DNA of 64,000 nucleotides from Adineta vaga. Taxonomy: Eukaryota; Rotifera. A model generated the notes under the pieces. That model ran no database searches and was not told the origin of the DNA. It saw only the letters and a program-made list of their open reading frames with translations. The stretch is taken from assembly GCA_021613535.1 (NCBI GenBank), contig CP075497.1, positions 5,146,001 through 5,210,000 on the forward strand, written 5' to 3'. This document shows positions 1 through 13,001 of the stretch, one piece after another; the stretch's first letter is position 1; every line of letters begins with the position of its first letter. The position numbers and the translations under genes are program-made.

Positions 1-1147
1 TTTTCATATGCTGGATTTGAAATGCAACAAAAGAAATACTTAAAACCAAAAATTGCTTTACTCAATATCGAATTGGAACTTAAAGCTGAACGAGATAATG
101 CAGAAATTCGTTTAGATAATGTTGCAGTAAATTTTACGAATTACTTTCCATACATTCTTTATGAAATTATTTCAAATTTTTATTATATAGGAATATCAAA
201 AAATTGTCGATGCTGAATGGTCAATTCTCTATGGTAAACTTGAAAAACTTCATGCAGCTGGTGTTAATGTTGTTCTTTCTAAATTACCCATTGGTGATGT
301 TGCAACACAGTATTTTGCTGATCGGTAAAATACGGTTGTGTATTTTCTTTTCAACTGTTACTGTTTGTTGCTGTTGTAGAGATATGTTCTGCGCTGGTCG
401 TGTACAAGAAGATGATCTTAAACGTACACAAAAAGCTTGCGGTGGTGCAATAATAACAACAGTAGAAAACTTGAATGATCCAGCTCAACAAGTATTTGGT
501 ACCTGTGAAATTTTAGAAGAAATGCAAATTGGTTCAGAACGTTATAACTTTTTTACCGGTTGTCCAAAAGCTAGAACAGCAACAATGATCTTACGTGGTG
601 GTGCTGAACAATTCATTGATGAAGTTGAACGTTCATTACATGATGCCATTATGATTGTTCGACGTGCAGTCAAAAATGATTCGATTGTTGCTGGTGGTGG
701 AGCAATTGAAATGGCTTTAAGTCGTACTTTACGAGAATACAGTCGAACAGTAGCTGGTAAAGAACAATTAATCATTGCTGCATATGCTAAAGCATTCGAG
801 GTTATACCAAGACAATTATGTGAAAATGCAGGTTTTGATGCAACAAATATTTTAAATAAACTTCGACAAAAACATGCTGAAAGTAGGAATTACATGACTG
901 AATTTATCTCTTTTTTCTGATTATTTGACTTCTCATAGATAATACTTGGTTCGGTGTTGATATTATGCATGAAGATGTTAGTGACAACTTTGCTGCAGCT
1001 GTTTGGGAACCAGCTGTTGTAAAAATTAATGCTATAACTGCTGCAAGTGAAGCTGCTTGTATGATTTTAAGCGTTGATGAAACAATTAAAGTACCTAAAT
1101 CAACAGGTGAACCATCGAATGCTGCTAAAGCCATGAATATGGTTTAA
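1..1147 (+). CDS. CCT7: T-complex protein 1 subunit eta (CCT7), 3' part
   Basis: Subunit of the cytosolic TRiC/CCT chaperonin, which folds actin, tubulin and other proteins using ATP. The window opens inside the gene, so the N-terminal half is missing. Visible exons are about 1-126, 191-324, 380-882 and 939-1147, joined by 55-65 nt GT-AG introns. The joined protein follows animal CCT-eta closely: [54 protein letters not shown], the nucleotide-site segment VAGGGAIEM, and the C-terminal NTWFGVDI and [11 protein letters not shown]. The usual Gly/Arg-rich eta tail is replaced by a short [10 protein letters not shown] end. The reading frame is open throughout. Subunit identity is near certain. Confidence 0.96.
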
Positions 1148-1594
1148 ATCAAGATGAATGAATGATGGTGACTTTTGTTATTCTTGTTATAATTGTTAAA
1201 CGGTTTATTAGTCACTTCGTTTGTTTTTTGTAGGCTTCTGTGTGATGTGTGTTTTTTCCCATCTTCTTTTTTTCGAACTACAGTTAAACATGTTACACTT
1301 ATAAAGCAAACGCTTAAGCGTCTAATATCTTCTTTTTTTATTAACAAAAAATATAACCCGATCAAACAAAAAAACGATTCTATTAAATTTTTTCATAAAA
1401 TTTTTAATTTTTTTTAAGGGAATCGTTGAAATGATGTCAGAAAAGTTTTCTTCTATACATAGTCATAAGACAAATATTATCTTTTGTTATTTGAGTAAGA
1501 ATCAAAAGCAAAATAAGAACAAAGACACACATATTTATCATTTGCAAAAGCAAAGATTTTATTTTTGCAGCTTTTTTAGAATACACGAATAGTT
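1148..1594. other. intergenic / 3' UTR after CCT7
   Basis: T-rich, with only short low-complexity ORFs on both strands. It probably holds the CCT7 3' UTR and the promoter of the next gene. No RNA gene or repeat was recognised. Confidence 0.4.
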
Positions 1595-2420
1595 ATGTCA
1601 ATATGTCTTCCTCATACGATTAAATACCAATTAACCTGTTGTCCATCGGTACATGATGTTCCATCTGAAGTAAATGATTTATTCATTAGAAAGAATATTA
1701 TTATCATTTATATTCTACGAAATTTAGATCAATGCTGCGACAGTCTTCGCTGTATCCGATACTTGTTTACTTCTAATTAATAATGGCATTGATCGACTTC
1801 TTTTATTTGATCTTTCCTTATCTTCATTAAAAATACATGATATCAATTGGCCTAGTGATATTTATGGAGCTATTCGAGACATTTGTTGGGCGAAATATAT
1901 CAATACATTTTTGATCTTAGGAGAAGATGTTCTTTGTTCATATTCTCCTAACTCAAATCAATTAGTAGTTCAAGTAGAAAATCCATCTCTTAACGATCGA
2001 TTTTGGTCATTGACTGTGCTTGATTGTGATGTTTATATTCTACACCGATGTGATACTCTTTATCGATACATACCATCATGGACATTAACACATACATGGT
2101 CACGTGCAGATTTAATTGATGCAAATCATCACGATCAATTTATTGGACAAATTCGTGCACATGCATCAACAGGTGTTATAGCATTACTTATTCGATTGAA
2201 ACGACATCAGCAATGGCGAATTGATTTGTTTGATCGAACAATGCGAAAACTTTATTCGGGAGAAGTTATTCGAATGGCTTCTGCTTATCCCAAACTTTTA
2301 CTTCAATCTTTTGGACGTTATGGACAATGGATATTAATGAGTGAAAACTATATTTGGTTAATCAATTCTAAAGCTCATTTTCTTGAACGTTGTACCCGAC
2401 AACATGAATTAACAGAATAA
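1595..2420 (+). CDS. uncharacterised protein, possible beta-propeller fragment
   Basis: Two exons, 1595-1669 and 1728-2420, joined in phase 0 by a 58 nt GT-AG intron, give about 255 residues. The splice is supported because the frame continues upstream of the long ORF through INAATVFAVSDTCLLLINNG. The protein has alternating hydrophobic strands with Trp/Tyr-rich segments (DICWAKYINTFLILGEDVLCSY, then SENYIWLINSK), as in beta-propeller proteins, but no WD or NHL repeat is clear. No signal peptide or membrane segment is seen. It lies 450 bp after CCT7 on the same strand. I do not recognise the family. Further exons upstream of the chosen ATG are possible. The propeller idea is inference only. 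Confidence 0.55.
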
Positions 2421-5400
2421 AGTTGTCGTTTCAAAAATCATGCTTCTATTTTGTTAGAGATGAAATGTCTTGTCAGATGAAGAATATGGTTTTTTGCAAA
2501 TAAATATGAATATGACAAGAGAATTAAGTAACCGTAAAAATAAGTACAAATTTCTTTGCTTTGATATCGTAACTTTCATAATGTACATGTTTTTCTTTGT
2601 TCTTTTTCTGAATTTTTAAAATAAATATTGTCAATGCTAAGATAGGTTGTACTTCGAATAATTTATGATGAGATGATATTTGAGATTATGTAGAATACTT
2701 TACATGAGTGATATTATTCACAGGACAAAGCAAATACATTAGAACATCGGTATTGATAACTTGTAAATATTTACTTTACTAGTATCGATGTTTAGTGTAA
2801 TAATGGTGTTTTATCTTCATTTCAGTATACATCTCCTGCGAAACATACCTGATGGTCAGTACAATAGTTTCTCCATAGAAATTTGTTTCTATGAAACATA
2901 GATTTAATATTACACCTTTGGCGATATTTTTAATTTAGTTAGCTAATATGTTTTGCTGCTTCTTTTTAATCATTATACTGTATTTCGATAGAAACATTTT
3001 TCTCGAAACTGAATTCAAATTTTAATAATCACTATGCAGAAAACACATATACTATGAACGCTTCGAAATCAGTAATATTTTTATTATGAAATCATGTAAA
3101 AGTCATATTACTTTATTGTAATGTATAAATGTAAATGGACAAGTCGCTTACGAAGAATAATGGTAACGATTCAATCTTTTTTTCTGTATGTCTATTTATA
3201 GTATTAGTCTTGTTCGTGTGAAATGTCTCATATAAGCTTATATCAGTCAGAGACGTATAAGTGCTACGTATTTTGATTTGGGCATCTGATGTCGTAACAG
3301 AAAATAGTATGTTGAAAGCGATGATGTCTGTTGTTTTCAGTCTGTATATCTTCTTGATCGTATACAGCCTTCGTTAACGACTGTGCCGTTTTAACCTCGG
3401 ATGTCATATCTATATATTTATTGAGTGCAGCTTGATTAGACAGTAATCTGACGATATCTTTTCTTTGTCTAATCAAAAAGCCATAGCTATGTTAAATATA
3501 TTTTTGAGAACAGTACGTTTGTAGATTCATATAATCCTTCATTTCGGTAAAAGAATTCTGCTATCTGTAGAGAAGTATCAGACCTCCTTTTGAACAATGA
3601 TTCTTTTAGTAATTTCAATAACTTGGGATCTTTTTGTTCGTTTTTGTCCCTATCTTCTTATAATATCTGCCTCTTGTTTTTCTTCTCGTTCTGACATTGA
3701 GAGAATGTTAAGGCAAGTTCATATCATTGAACTGATTAGGATGCCTTGAAAAAAGTAAAGAGAAAAGCAGAAAAATTCTGCATTGACAGAGAGACTCGAA
3801 AAACGGAATAGAGTCGCAACCTGGAGAAAAAGAAAGGAAGGATATATAAGGTGATTCGCTCTTTTATCCTTAGCAGTAATTGGTTTTGATAATATAAAAA
3901 TAAAAAATTGCATTTCAGAGTTGTCCAAACATTGTGAACTTCCTTCTTTCTCACGTTTTACATCTATTAAATTGAACTCATACAACTTTTCCGTTACACA
4001 CTATCCAGGCAAATTGTGATAAAAAATATCATCTTATACTTTATAAAAGTGTAATAAAGTCTTGAATAAACTAATTCAAACTTTACAGAATGATTTGCTG
4101 ATGTTTCTTGAATACGCGAACACGAATCAATAATTTAGTTGGAAAGTTGTTCAATATCGATTTTCAAAATCTGACTCAATGTTTCTTTCTTATAACTTCA
4201 TTTTTTGTGAGACACCAATATACAACGGTGTAACAACTACTATAGTAAAGAATATTTTGTTCTACTGCTTCTCAGAACAGAGGTATTCAACTAAAATCCA
4301 ATTAGACTTTTTATTAAAGGAATTCAAAATGTTTGAACATAAATATATCGTATTATTTTGTTGTTTCCTATAGGAAACATTACTTCGCATTTATTATCTT
4401 ACACTCATCTATTCATTCAAGTATCATTATATTGTGCTCACTAACATAGTGTCGATTACATTCTTAACGCATTGCTATGTTTTTGTGATGCAAGATAAAT
4501 ATGCTGGTTTCATATAATGACTAATTGTATTACGGGACGTATGAAAATGATATCTGGACTTTGCCTTTATTCTATGAATAATATCAAATGTCCTCGTATA
4601 CGGTAAAATGAGATGTTCGATTCGTTGAATACAAACTATTCTCATTAATGTGCACTGAACTAAAAGTATGTGAAATGCAATTTGAAAACGAAACGTCTTT
4701 TCGTTTCTCAATAGTGAAAAAATTTTGTCTTTCTTCTTACTCTTTGATGTAATTTCGCTTTTAATTATCAATAAACTATACAAGAAGAAAACGATGAACA
4801 TTGTCAATTCTTTTTTGACACAAATATAAGGAAGATCTTGAATTTATTTTCAAAAGTGAGACACTTGGTTTGTAAACATCTTATTTATTCAATAAACATT
4901 ATAAGACTACATAAAAATATCATATAAATAAGTTTTGGACATTTGTACTCTTTCATAAATAGTATACTACATGAGACTATGATTGAGTCGGTCGATTTAA
5001 ATCAAAGAATTAAACACCAGAATCTGTTGCATAATGAATTCAGTATAAAATACTTATATCTACTTAGTTGATATTTCCTTATTGCACAGCTGAATACATG
5101 TCATCAGTTTAGATTGTTCTGGAGAGACTCTTCTTTTTTGGGAATTGTAGCAAGGGTTTCGGATTAATGTTTTTCAATGATTCAGTTGGTATAGCGTTTG
5201 ATCGATTAGTACGAAAATTCCAGGATATTCGATAGTAAAACAAAAAAGTAATTCCAACAACTCATGAATACCTTCTTAGTTAACTATCTTCGATCTACTA
5301 TGTGAATAATTCTTTCATTTCGAGAAACATAAAATTTGTAGATACTCATATTTTCTATCCTGCTTTAATTATACTTATCAATAGAGCTTATTAACATGAG

Positions 5401-7008
5401 TACTTAGTTTAGACAGAATGAGTCTGGATATTCACTTTTCAATCTAAGTGGTATACACTAAACGTCAATAAGTAAAGACAAAATGATCATAAGTCTTGGA
5501 TTGATTGATTAGAAGTACACATTATTTTTCGGTTATTTCTTCTAAGAAAAGATTCAATAATATGTTAAACTTGTAATAACTTTGATTTTTATACTTTTTG
5601 GCAGTATGATTAACAATAATATATTTCTTTTAGAAAAAAAGCAACCAAATGTTCACATACAAATTCTATCATGTCAAAAACAATTCGAGAAAATATTCCA
5701 TTTCTTTTATTTATTCACTTAAATATTCCCCATCATCATATCGTCTCAATAATATTTTTTTCTGTTATTGCTCGAAAAGCGAGTAACTATGCTTAGAGAA
5801 TAGAATAAATAACATCATCATTAAAAGAAAAAAAATGATGAGTCTGTGTTGTTTTTACTTATAGATGAAACTATGACACACTTCGAAAGGATTAGAAAAA
5901 AGTTTTTCTTCTTATATATGAGCAATAAATAGCTTATTTAGAAAGAGAATAATCGATGATCAACATTTTTAAGAATGAGTAAAAACTAACAGACGTCTTA
6001 TCGTTCCTTTGATACGAAGAAAAAAGGAATAAAAAAATGTTTTAAAATAACTTTTCTTCCTTTTTTTCTTTCTCGGTAGATTTTTTACCCCTCAAGTGTT
6101 TGTTTTTGTTTCTTTTCTGTCTCAATTTTGTGTAATTCTTTTTACCTCGCATACACATATATCTATATACACATAAAACACGAGTAACTTGTACTCGCTC
6201 TTCTCAACGTCTGTTACTCGAATAAGAAAGAAGGAAGAAAGAAAAGAGAAAAACTTGTGCACATATTCTACACGTGTAACTTTCCTTTTCAGTTACATAT
6301 ACAACTACATTCATTCACTTTCTTCTCATATTCTCTTCGCTCGCATCTTCCTTTTTTTTGTTTGACACGCACACTGTTTCGTGGCTTTTGTGTGTCTTTG
6401 TATCGACGTCTTTTTTATTCTTCTTCTTCTCCTCTTGATTCTCGAGCGCCCAAACACATACGCAAAATCGTCATTTGTATTTTTATGCCCTCATTGCGCT
6501 CTCTTTCTTCTCATTGCTTGTTGACGTTGCTTTGCATTTTTTCTTCTCTTTCTTTTCTCTCTTTCTATCGTGTGTGTGTATTTGCGTGGCCTGTACGCAC
6601 GTTCTTCATCTTCTTTTTCTTCTCTTTTTTTCTCTGATTCTACAATGCCAACATCATGAGCGCCGCCCGACTGATCGACAGTCGACGACTACACGCTTTG
6701 CGTAGTTGAAAGAATCGAATGGCAGTAGTGGCAACAGCAGCAGTAGAAACTCAAAGAAACAACGACATTAACAACTTTACATTCAATCTTTAATACTATA
6801 TAGTTTGATTACTTTTTGTTTTTTATATTCGTGTGTGTATTTCTTTTCTCTCTCTCTCTCCATCTCGCTCTATCTGTTCTTAACCGACTTCATCCATCCA
6901 TCCATCCATCCATCCAACCAACGTTATTATTATCATTCGATATCTTTGAAAGAAGAAAAAGAAAATCATTTCGAAATAATATTATTTATCTAAAATCTAA
7001 TCGTCGCG
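2421..7008. other. gene-poor region upstream of MNT
   Basis: About 4.6 kb with no convincing coding exon. The ORFs here (for example 3264-3476 and 4475-4807 on the minus strand) are short, compositionally simple and flanked by no plausible splice partners. From about 6050 the plus strand becomes strongly pyrimidine-rich, with CT runs near 6845 and a CATC tetranucleotide tract at about 6891-6916. This is likely promoter, 5' UTR and distal regulatory DNA of the MNT gene. Confidence 0.45.
6891..6916 (+). repeat. CATC tetranucleotide microsatellite
   Basis: About six tandem copies of the four-base unit CATC, just upstream of the MNT start codon and next to a CT-dinucleotide run at about 6845-6860. 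Probably in the 5' UTR or promoter. Confidence 0.8.
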
Positions 7009-10000
7009 ATGATGAATATTGAAACTTTGTTACAAGCGGCACAAATTTTGGAAAGCCAACAATCGATGCCACCTAAAAAACGACTGGCTAGAGGTGAGTA
7101 TGACTCATGTAGTCTTTTTCCTCCTCTGTTTCTCTTCCTCTCCCTTTCTTTTCCTCTTATACTACAAGGACCTAACGTTGTAGAAAATCCCACGTGCATC
7201 ATGAATGACTCGTCCACGTGGTTAACAATCAACTTCTATAAACATATGAAAATAGTTGAAAGATCTTTAAAGAAAAAACGAGCATATTACATAACTGTTT
7301 TCTTTATTGAATAGACTTATGAAAGATTTAATCAGATTTTTTCTTAAATGAATGACAATTGTCCTTGTTTTTCACTTTATGTTAAGGTTGATTGAGCCAG
7401 GTAACTCATGTTTCTCGCAAGCATTTATATGTATGTGCTTCTAACTTGTTTTCGTAGTGACACACTCGATCGATCACACGACTATATTCGTTGTCGTTAT
7501 CGACCTAGCGAAGTAGTGGTAATAGTAAAAAGCAGGAAAGATTCGCTCATGTGTGACGTGCATCGATAGGAGCATTCAATCCAATTTTTTTGCTTGTCGT
7601 CGATTACTCTTTTTCGATAGTAGAAGGATATATTTTACGTTTTCTTCTCAGTCTTATTATATTAAGTACGGAAAACTTGAAATATGCAACATGGAATGAT
7701 ATTGTTCAGAAGTGAGTACCTTATTCTTTGTTAAGTTTTTTCGCCATGTTTTTGTTCCTTCAGAGCGACGAGAGTATTTCTTTTGAAAAGTCAGATTTAA
7801 AAGAAACATGCTTTCACAATGTTCAAAAATATCAAGTAGTTTAAATCAGATATTTTGTTTGTATATAGAAATCTCTGAGATATATACACGCGTGTGCGTG
7901 TTATATTCATTTCCTTCTTCTTCGTTCTTATTCTTCTCCTCTTTCGTCATCGTGTCTGCCTAACGGCTCGCTTATTGAGCCGGACAGACGGCCGTGCATA
8001 TATAGTGAGTGATTTTGAAAGAAAAGACCAAATCGTCACAACAGATACATATATATATATATACTCTTATCTATTTTCTTAACGAGTGCATGTGTATTGC
8101 AATAATGTGGTGGAGTATGTCATTTATTTTCTATCATCGAACTTAATTTTGATTAATATTTTAGGCGATCGCCAAACTCCTACTAATCCTATTCCAACAA
8201 GTGTTCTTTCGTCTACAACAATCAATACAAATCCAACAATACTATCCGCATCGTCACCCCCACCTCCACCACTACCGCCATCATTGTCATTAACTAAAAA
8301 TGAACATCTTGTAGAATATCCGCAACGTGATCTTAATCTTAATTTACATCATCTTAATCATCTTGCTCAACAACAATCACGTTTATCTCAAAAACAACGT
8401 TTTACATCCGATCGAAGTGATATTGGCGATGACGATGATGATGATGATGATGATCCTGATCGAAATATTGATGGAAACAGTGATGCATCAAATCGGTAAT
8501 ATCCCTTACTAGATAAATGAAATTAATTCGATTGATTTTTAATAAAATTTTGTTTCTTTAGTGTCCAAACAGCATGTTTCCGCGATCGAGAAATTCACAA
8601 TCGATTAGAAAAACATCGGTGAGTGACGACATCTATTATTTTCGGTTGATTAAGTCTAAGTTTTTTTTCCTCAATTAAAACTCATTTGCAAATCTTTTGA
8701 ATAGAAAAATCTGAAAAAAATTACTCGAGACTAATTTTAATTGAGCTAATAGGAGTCAGATATATGAAAATATCCATAAAACTTTAGTTAACACTATCAA
8801 TTTTCTGATTCTTTTTCTCTTATGGTATCTCCGAAAGAAACTCGAAGGTATCTAAAGTCTTTCATCGAAAATATACATTTTTTTGTTTTTTGTTTTAGAC
8901 GTGCTCATTTAAAAGGTTGCTTTGATAATCTTAAAGCCGAAGTACCATGTCAACGAGATCGAAAAATAACAAATCTTCAAGTATTAAATCTAGCTATCAA
9001 ATACATTCAAGTAAAACTTTTCATAAATCTCAAATTAATTATCAATATTTATTTCATTGTAGACATTATCACGTAAAGAACGTGAATATGAACATGAAAT
9101 TGCTTTATTAACGGCACGAAATATAGAATTACAACAACGACTTCGTACACTTAAAACTGATTTGAATGCAGAAGGACATAATGTGGATACTTGGCTTGAT
9201 TCCTGTCCAGATGTTGATCGTTCAGTATCAACTCGTACAGCTTCCGAAGCAGAAATGTATCGAACATTTGATGATGCCGATGATGATTATGATGATATGA
9301 ATTCTTCAACATTCGAAAATAAATTAATGAATGGACATGATGATTTAGATCCCAATAATAATCATCCTGGTATTCGAACAAATCTAAACAATACATGTGA
9401 GTGTTTCGCTTTTACTATTTGCTAAAAAATGTGCTTTGCTTTTGCTTTGTTTTGTTTGCAAATAAACAGCGAAATGCTTTAGCTGCTTCTTTAATCATAT
9501 CTTTTCGAGAATAGGAAAAAAAAGAATAAATGTCTGATATTTTTTTCTTCAGATACGATCGATTCCAAAATCTTATTAAATAATCGAAAATCTTCAACAC
9601 GTCAACGACCAAGGCCATCCAAGAGAAAATTATCTTCAATTCCAACTACAAACCTTTTACAAACTTTAGCAACATCAATCCCAACACGTTCAGAAAATTT
9701 ATTGGATTATAATATTGCACGACATCTTCGTCTCGATCAACCATGTAATTTATTAACATCAGTTCAAGATAATTTTTCTTCAACAGCAGCATTAACACCA
9801 ATAACTGATATTCGATATGAAATTGTTGATCTATTTACAAAAGGTACAAATTCACATATACAGCAACATCAACAACAACAAAGTTCGCCATTACCGTCCA
9901 TAGCAAGTTTAATGAATAGACATTCATCACCTATTGTTTCACCTACAAAACAAACAATTGGCATTAATACGGATCCTTTAACAACATCGACAACCAATAT

Positions 10001-10028
10001 TTTACATCAACCTGTTGCTACATCGTGA
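7009..10028 (+). CDS. MNT: Max-binding protein MNT homologue (bHLH-Zip repressor)
   Basis: Six exons: 7009-7093, 8165-8495, 8562-8618, 8899-9010, 9063-9396 and 9553-10028. They total 1395 nt, about 464 residues, in one frame. The N terminus NIETLLQAAQILE matches the Sin3-interacting domain of Mad/Mnt proteins, which recruits the Sin3-HDAC co-repressor. The basic region and helix 1 (REIHNRLEKHRRAHLKGCFDNLK), the loop, helix 2 (ITNLQVLNLAIKYIQ) and a leucine-zipper-like stretch (RKEREYEHEIALL, ending LKTDL) follow the Mnt pattern. Such proteins dimerise with Max and bind E-boxes, opposing Myc. A Pro-rich segment and a run of Asp codons lie between the SID and the bHLH; the C-terminal half is Ser/Thr/Gln-rich and unconserved. 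Intron 1 is about 1.07 kb, long for this window, and could hold regulatory sites. The first of two tandem ATGs was taken. Confidence 0.9.
8428..8454 (+). repeat. GAT/GAC triplet run encoding poly-Asp
   Basis: About nine consecutive Asp codons inside MNT exon 2, just before the basic region. A triplet microsatellite within coding sequence. Confidence 0.8.
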
Positions 10029-10343
10029 TCATATTATTTTTTTTTCTTGTTTCCTCTTTTCTTTTTCTCCTTGGCTTGTCTTCTAATGTTTTAATTCCTT
10101 TTCTTTTTTCGAAGTACATATATCTATATAGATATACTTATATACATATATATCAGTGAGCCATCAGAAAAATAAAATGAACTGTAATTATATAATAAAC
10201 GATATGAAATATTTGAATATTTGCAAATGAAAAACCAAACTTTTCTTTTTTCTTCTATAACTAAAGATTCTATGTAAATATTATTGTGATTCTACCAAGA
10301 ATATACGAGGAAAGGAAAGAACAAAAAAATAAAAAGAGAAGAG
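10029..10343. other. MNT 3' UTR and spacer
   Basis: T-rich 3' flank of MNT with a TA-rich segment and AATAAA-like signals near 10170-10200. No gene seen. Confidence 0.5.
10322..10335 (-). terminator. Pol III terminator of tRNA-Gly
   Basis: Read on the minus strand, two runs of five or more T lie 9-22 nt beyond the tRNA 3' end, the usual stop signal for RNA polymerase III. Confidence 0.7.
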
Positions 10344-10414
10344 TGCACTGGCCGGGAATCGGACCCGGGTCGCCCGCGTGGCAAGCGAGCATTCTACCAC
10401 TGAACCACCAGTGC
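10344..10414 (-). tRNA. tRNA-Gly (anticodon GCC)
   Basis: On the minus strand a 71-nt cloverleaf runs from GCACTGG to CCAGTGC plus discriminator A (paired 7-bp acceptor stem). It has the A-box-like TGGTTCAGTGGTAGAATG, anticodon loop CTTGCCACG with GCC, and the B-box GGTCCGATTCC. No intron is present. A T-rich Pol III terminator follows on the minus strand (A-rich at 10322-10335 on the plus strand). It lies between MNT and the DHAD gene. Confidence 0.97.
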
Positions 10415-10777
10415 TTGATATTAACTGACATATATTTGTATTTTAATCCAACTGAAAGCGATATTTTAAAAATAGATTTCTTAAAAAATGAAGTGAATCG
10501 TTGCTTCATACTGTATAGAATATGATTATATCGAAAGAATTTCATGTAAATTGTCAATGTAAAAACAAGTCAGACGTTGAGTTGTTCTTTATCATTTGAA
10601 ATTTGATGTTTAGGTACTTTTTACGATTAATCGAATATCTTTTCTTATTCTTTTCCTTCTATTTGATAAGAATTAACAAACAAAAGTTATCTGATCGTCT
10701 TAAGAACACCTCGCGAAAGGTGAAAAAGAAGAATACTGACATTTTCAATCTTTTTTTCTTCAGTTGTGTTGCTCGCT
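10415..10777. other. spacer upstream of the DHAD gene
   Basis: AT-rich, no independent gene seen. A pyrimidine-rich stretch ending in CAG at 10763, 14 nt before the DHAD ATG, looks like a splice acceptor. It could belong to a 5' UTR intron or a spliced-leader site. Confidence 0.45.
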
Positions 10778-12727
10778 ATGTCGTCAAAAAACTATTCAGC
10801 AAAATTAACTCAGAATAGAGAATATGGGACAGCTCAAGCTATGTTATATGCAACTGGTCTTACTGAACGAGATATGGATCGACCACAAGTTGGCATTGTT
10901 TCAATGTGGTACGAAGGAAATCCATGTAATATGCATTTAGCTCGTTTAGCAGATTATGTAAAAGCATCAATGCAAGAAACGATAGATCAAAATAATCTTG
11001 TTGGAATGCGTTTTAATACGATCGGTGTTAGTGATGCTATATCTATGGGTACAGATGGTATGTCATATTCATTGCCATCACGTGATTTAATTGCTGATTC
11101 AATTGAAACTGTAATGAGTGCACATTGGTATGATGGCTTGGTCACAGTACCTGGTTGTGATAAAAATATGCCTGGATGTGTAATTGCTATGGCTCGACTT
11201 AATCGTCCAGCATTGATGATTTATGGTGGAACTATTGGAGCTGGACATACAACAGTAGGTCCATGTACTCGAACAATTGATATCGAATCAACATTTGAAG
11301 CATATACACAATATGTGAAAAAAGAAATAACTGATGAGCAAAGACAAGATGTTGTCCGACATGCTTGTCCTGGAGGTAAGGTTGATTGTTTTGGAAACTT
11401 CCATCATCGATCATTTTATTTATTCAAAGGGAGCTTGTGGTGGTCTATACACTGCTAATACAATGGCTGTAGCAATTGAATCGATGGGTCTTTCATTGCC
11501 ATATAGTTCTTCAACACCTGCAGCAGATCCATTGAAATTAGATGAATGTAAACGTGCAGTAGAAGCAATACGAATATTACTTGAAAAAGATATTAAACCT
11601 AAAGATATCATGACTCGAAAAGCATTTGAAAATGCTATTACTGTGGTAAGATATGTACTTGTACTAACATTGAGTACATGTTTTCTTTTTGTATGTAATC
11701 AACTAGACAAATGCTCTTGGTGGTTCTACGAATTCAGTTCTTCATTTAATTGCCATGGGTCATGCTGCTGATGTTCCAATAACGTTAGAAGACTTTCAAG
11801 AAATTGCACATCGTACTCCATATATTGCTGATCTTCGTCCATCAGGAAAATATCTAATGGCTGATTTACATTCTATTGGAGGAACACCTGCTGTACTTAA
11901 ATATTTACTATCACAAGGTATTTTTGAAATTGTGATAATATCATATTCTGTATAGAATCCTTTTTTTTCTGCGTGTCTTAGGTAGAATTCATGGTGACAT
12001 AATGACAGTGACGGGCAAGACACTTGCTGAAAATTTAGCTGAATGTCGTGATTTGGGTTTTATCGAAGGTAGACCGTCAACTGTTCGTCCGGGTGTTGGA
12101 CCAGGTAATCAAGATCTTATTCATTCAATTGACCGTCCATTGAAAGCAAGTGGTCATCTTCAAATTCTTCGCGGTAATTTAGCTCCTGATGGTGCTGTAG
12201 CAAAAATCACAGGGAAAGAAGGTCTTTGGTTCGAAGGATGTGCAATTGTCTATGATAGTGAGGAATTAATGATTGAAGGATTATTTCGTGGTGATATTCA
12301 AAAGAATTCAGGTATGAAATATGTCGTTGTAGTTCGATATGAAGGTCCACGTGGTGGTCCTGGTATGCCAGAAATGTTGAAACCAACAGCAATGATTATG
12401 GGTGCAGGTCTTGGTCAAGATTGTGCATTAATTACCGATGGACGATTTAGTGGAGCATCGCATGGATTTATTGTTGGTCATATTTGTCCAGAAGCCGCTG
12501 TTGGTGGACCGATAGCTTTAATACAAAATGGCGATATTATTTCAGTAAAATTAACAACAAATGGTGGTGGTGGTACATTAAATTTACATGTGTCCGATGA
12601 AGAATTGATCGATCGACGTACAAAATGGAAGTTACCTGTCAAAGCTAATATACCTACAAAAGGATATCTACGAAAATATGTACAATGTGTACAATCTGCA
12701 TCAAATGGATGTATTACAGATGGTTAA
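10778..12727 (+). CDS. ilvD: dihydroxy-acid dehydratase (IlvD/Ilv3 type), probable horizontal transfer
   Basis: Fe-S dehydratase of branched-chain amino acid synthesis; it turns 2,3-dihydroxy-isovalerate and 2,3-dihydroxy-3-methylvalerate into the 2-oxo acids. Exons 10778-11380, 11430-11645, 11707-11917 and 11982-12727 give about 591 residues, full family length. Family motifs: [115 protein letters not shown] and the C-terminal ASNGCITDG. The three cluster cysteines (NPC, GCD, ACGG) are kept. The sequence resembles bacterial and fungal Ilv3 enzymes; animals in general lack this pathway. The first donor (GTTGATT at 11381) is the least certain boundary. No transit peptide is obvious at the chosen ATG. 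The introns show it is not bacterial contamination. Confidence 0.93.
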
Positions 12728-13001
12728 AAATTTTTGTGATCGTGATTTGATACTTCTTTAAAATATGAATTGTAGAAAATAGTTTCTTTTTTTTTCATCA
12801 AATAAATCATTTCAAAACGAATACATCGCATAGATGCAGAAGAAGTTGCAAATTTTCTGTCTGTCGACTAACACCATCTATGATGCTTGTGATTGGTATG
12901 TGTTTTTTTTATTAGATGTGTCCAGAAAATATTATCTTCTCTTATTTTATTTCATTTTGTTCTGTTTGATCTTGTTTACTAGTTCTAGTTATATATTTTA
13001 G

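Noticed and set aside
4475-4807. 110-codon minus-strand ORF
   Set aside because: No codon or domain signal, no splice partner and no plausible homologue.
10270-10557. ORFs on both strands near 10.3-10.5 kb
   Set aside because: They run through the tRNA-Gly gene.
10778-12727. Bacterial contamination as the source of the DHAD gene
   Set aside because: The gene contains spliceosomal-type introns and lies in one contig between animal genes.
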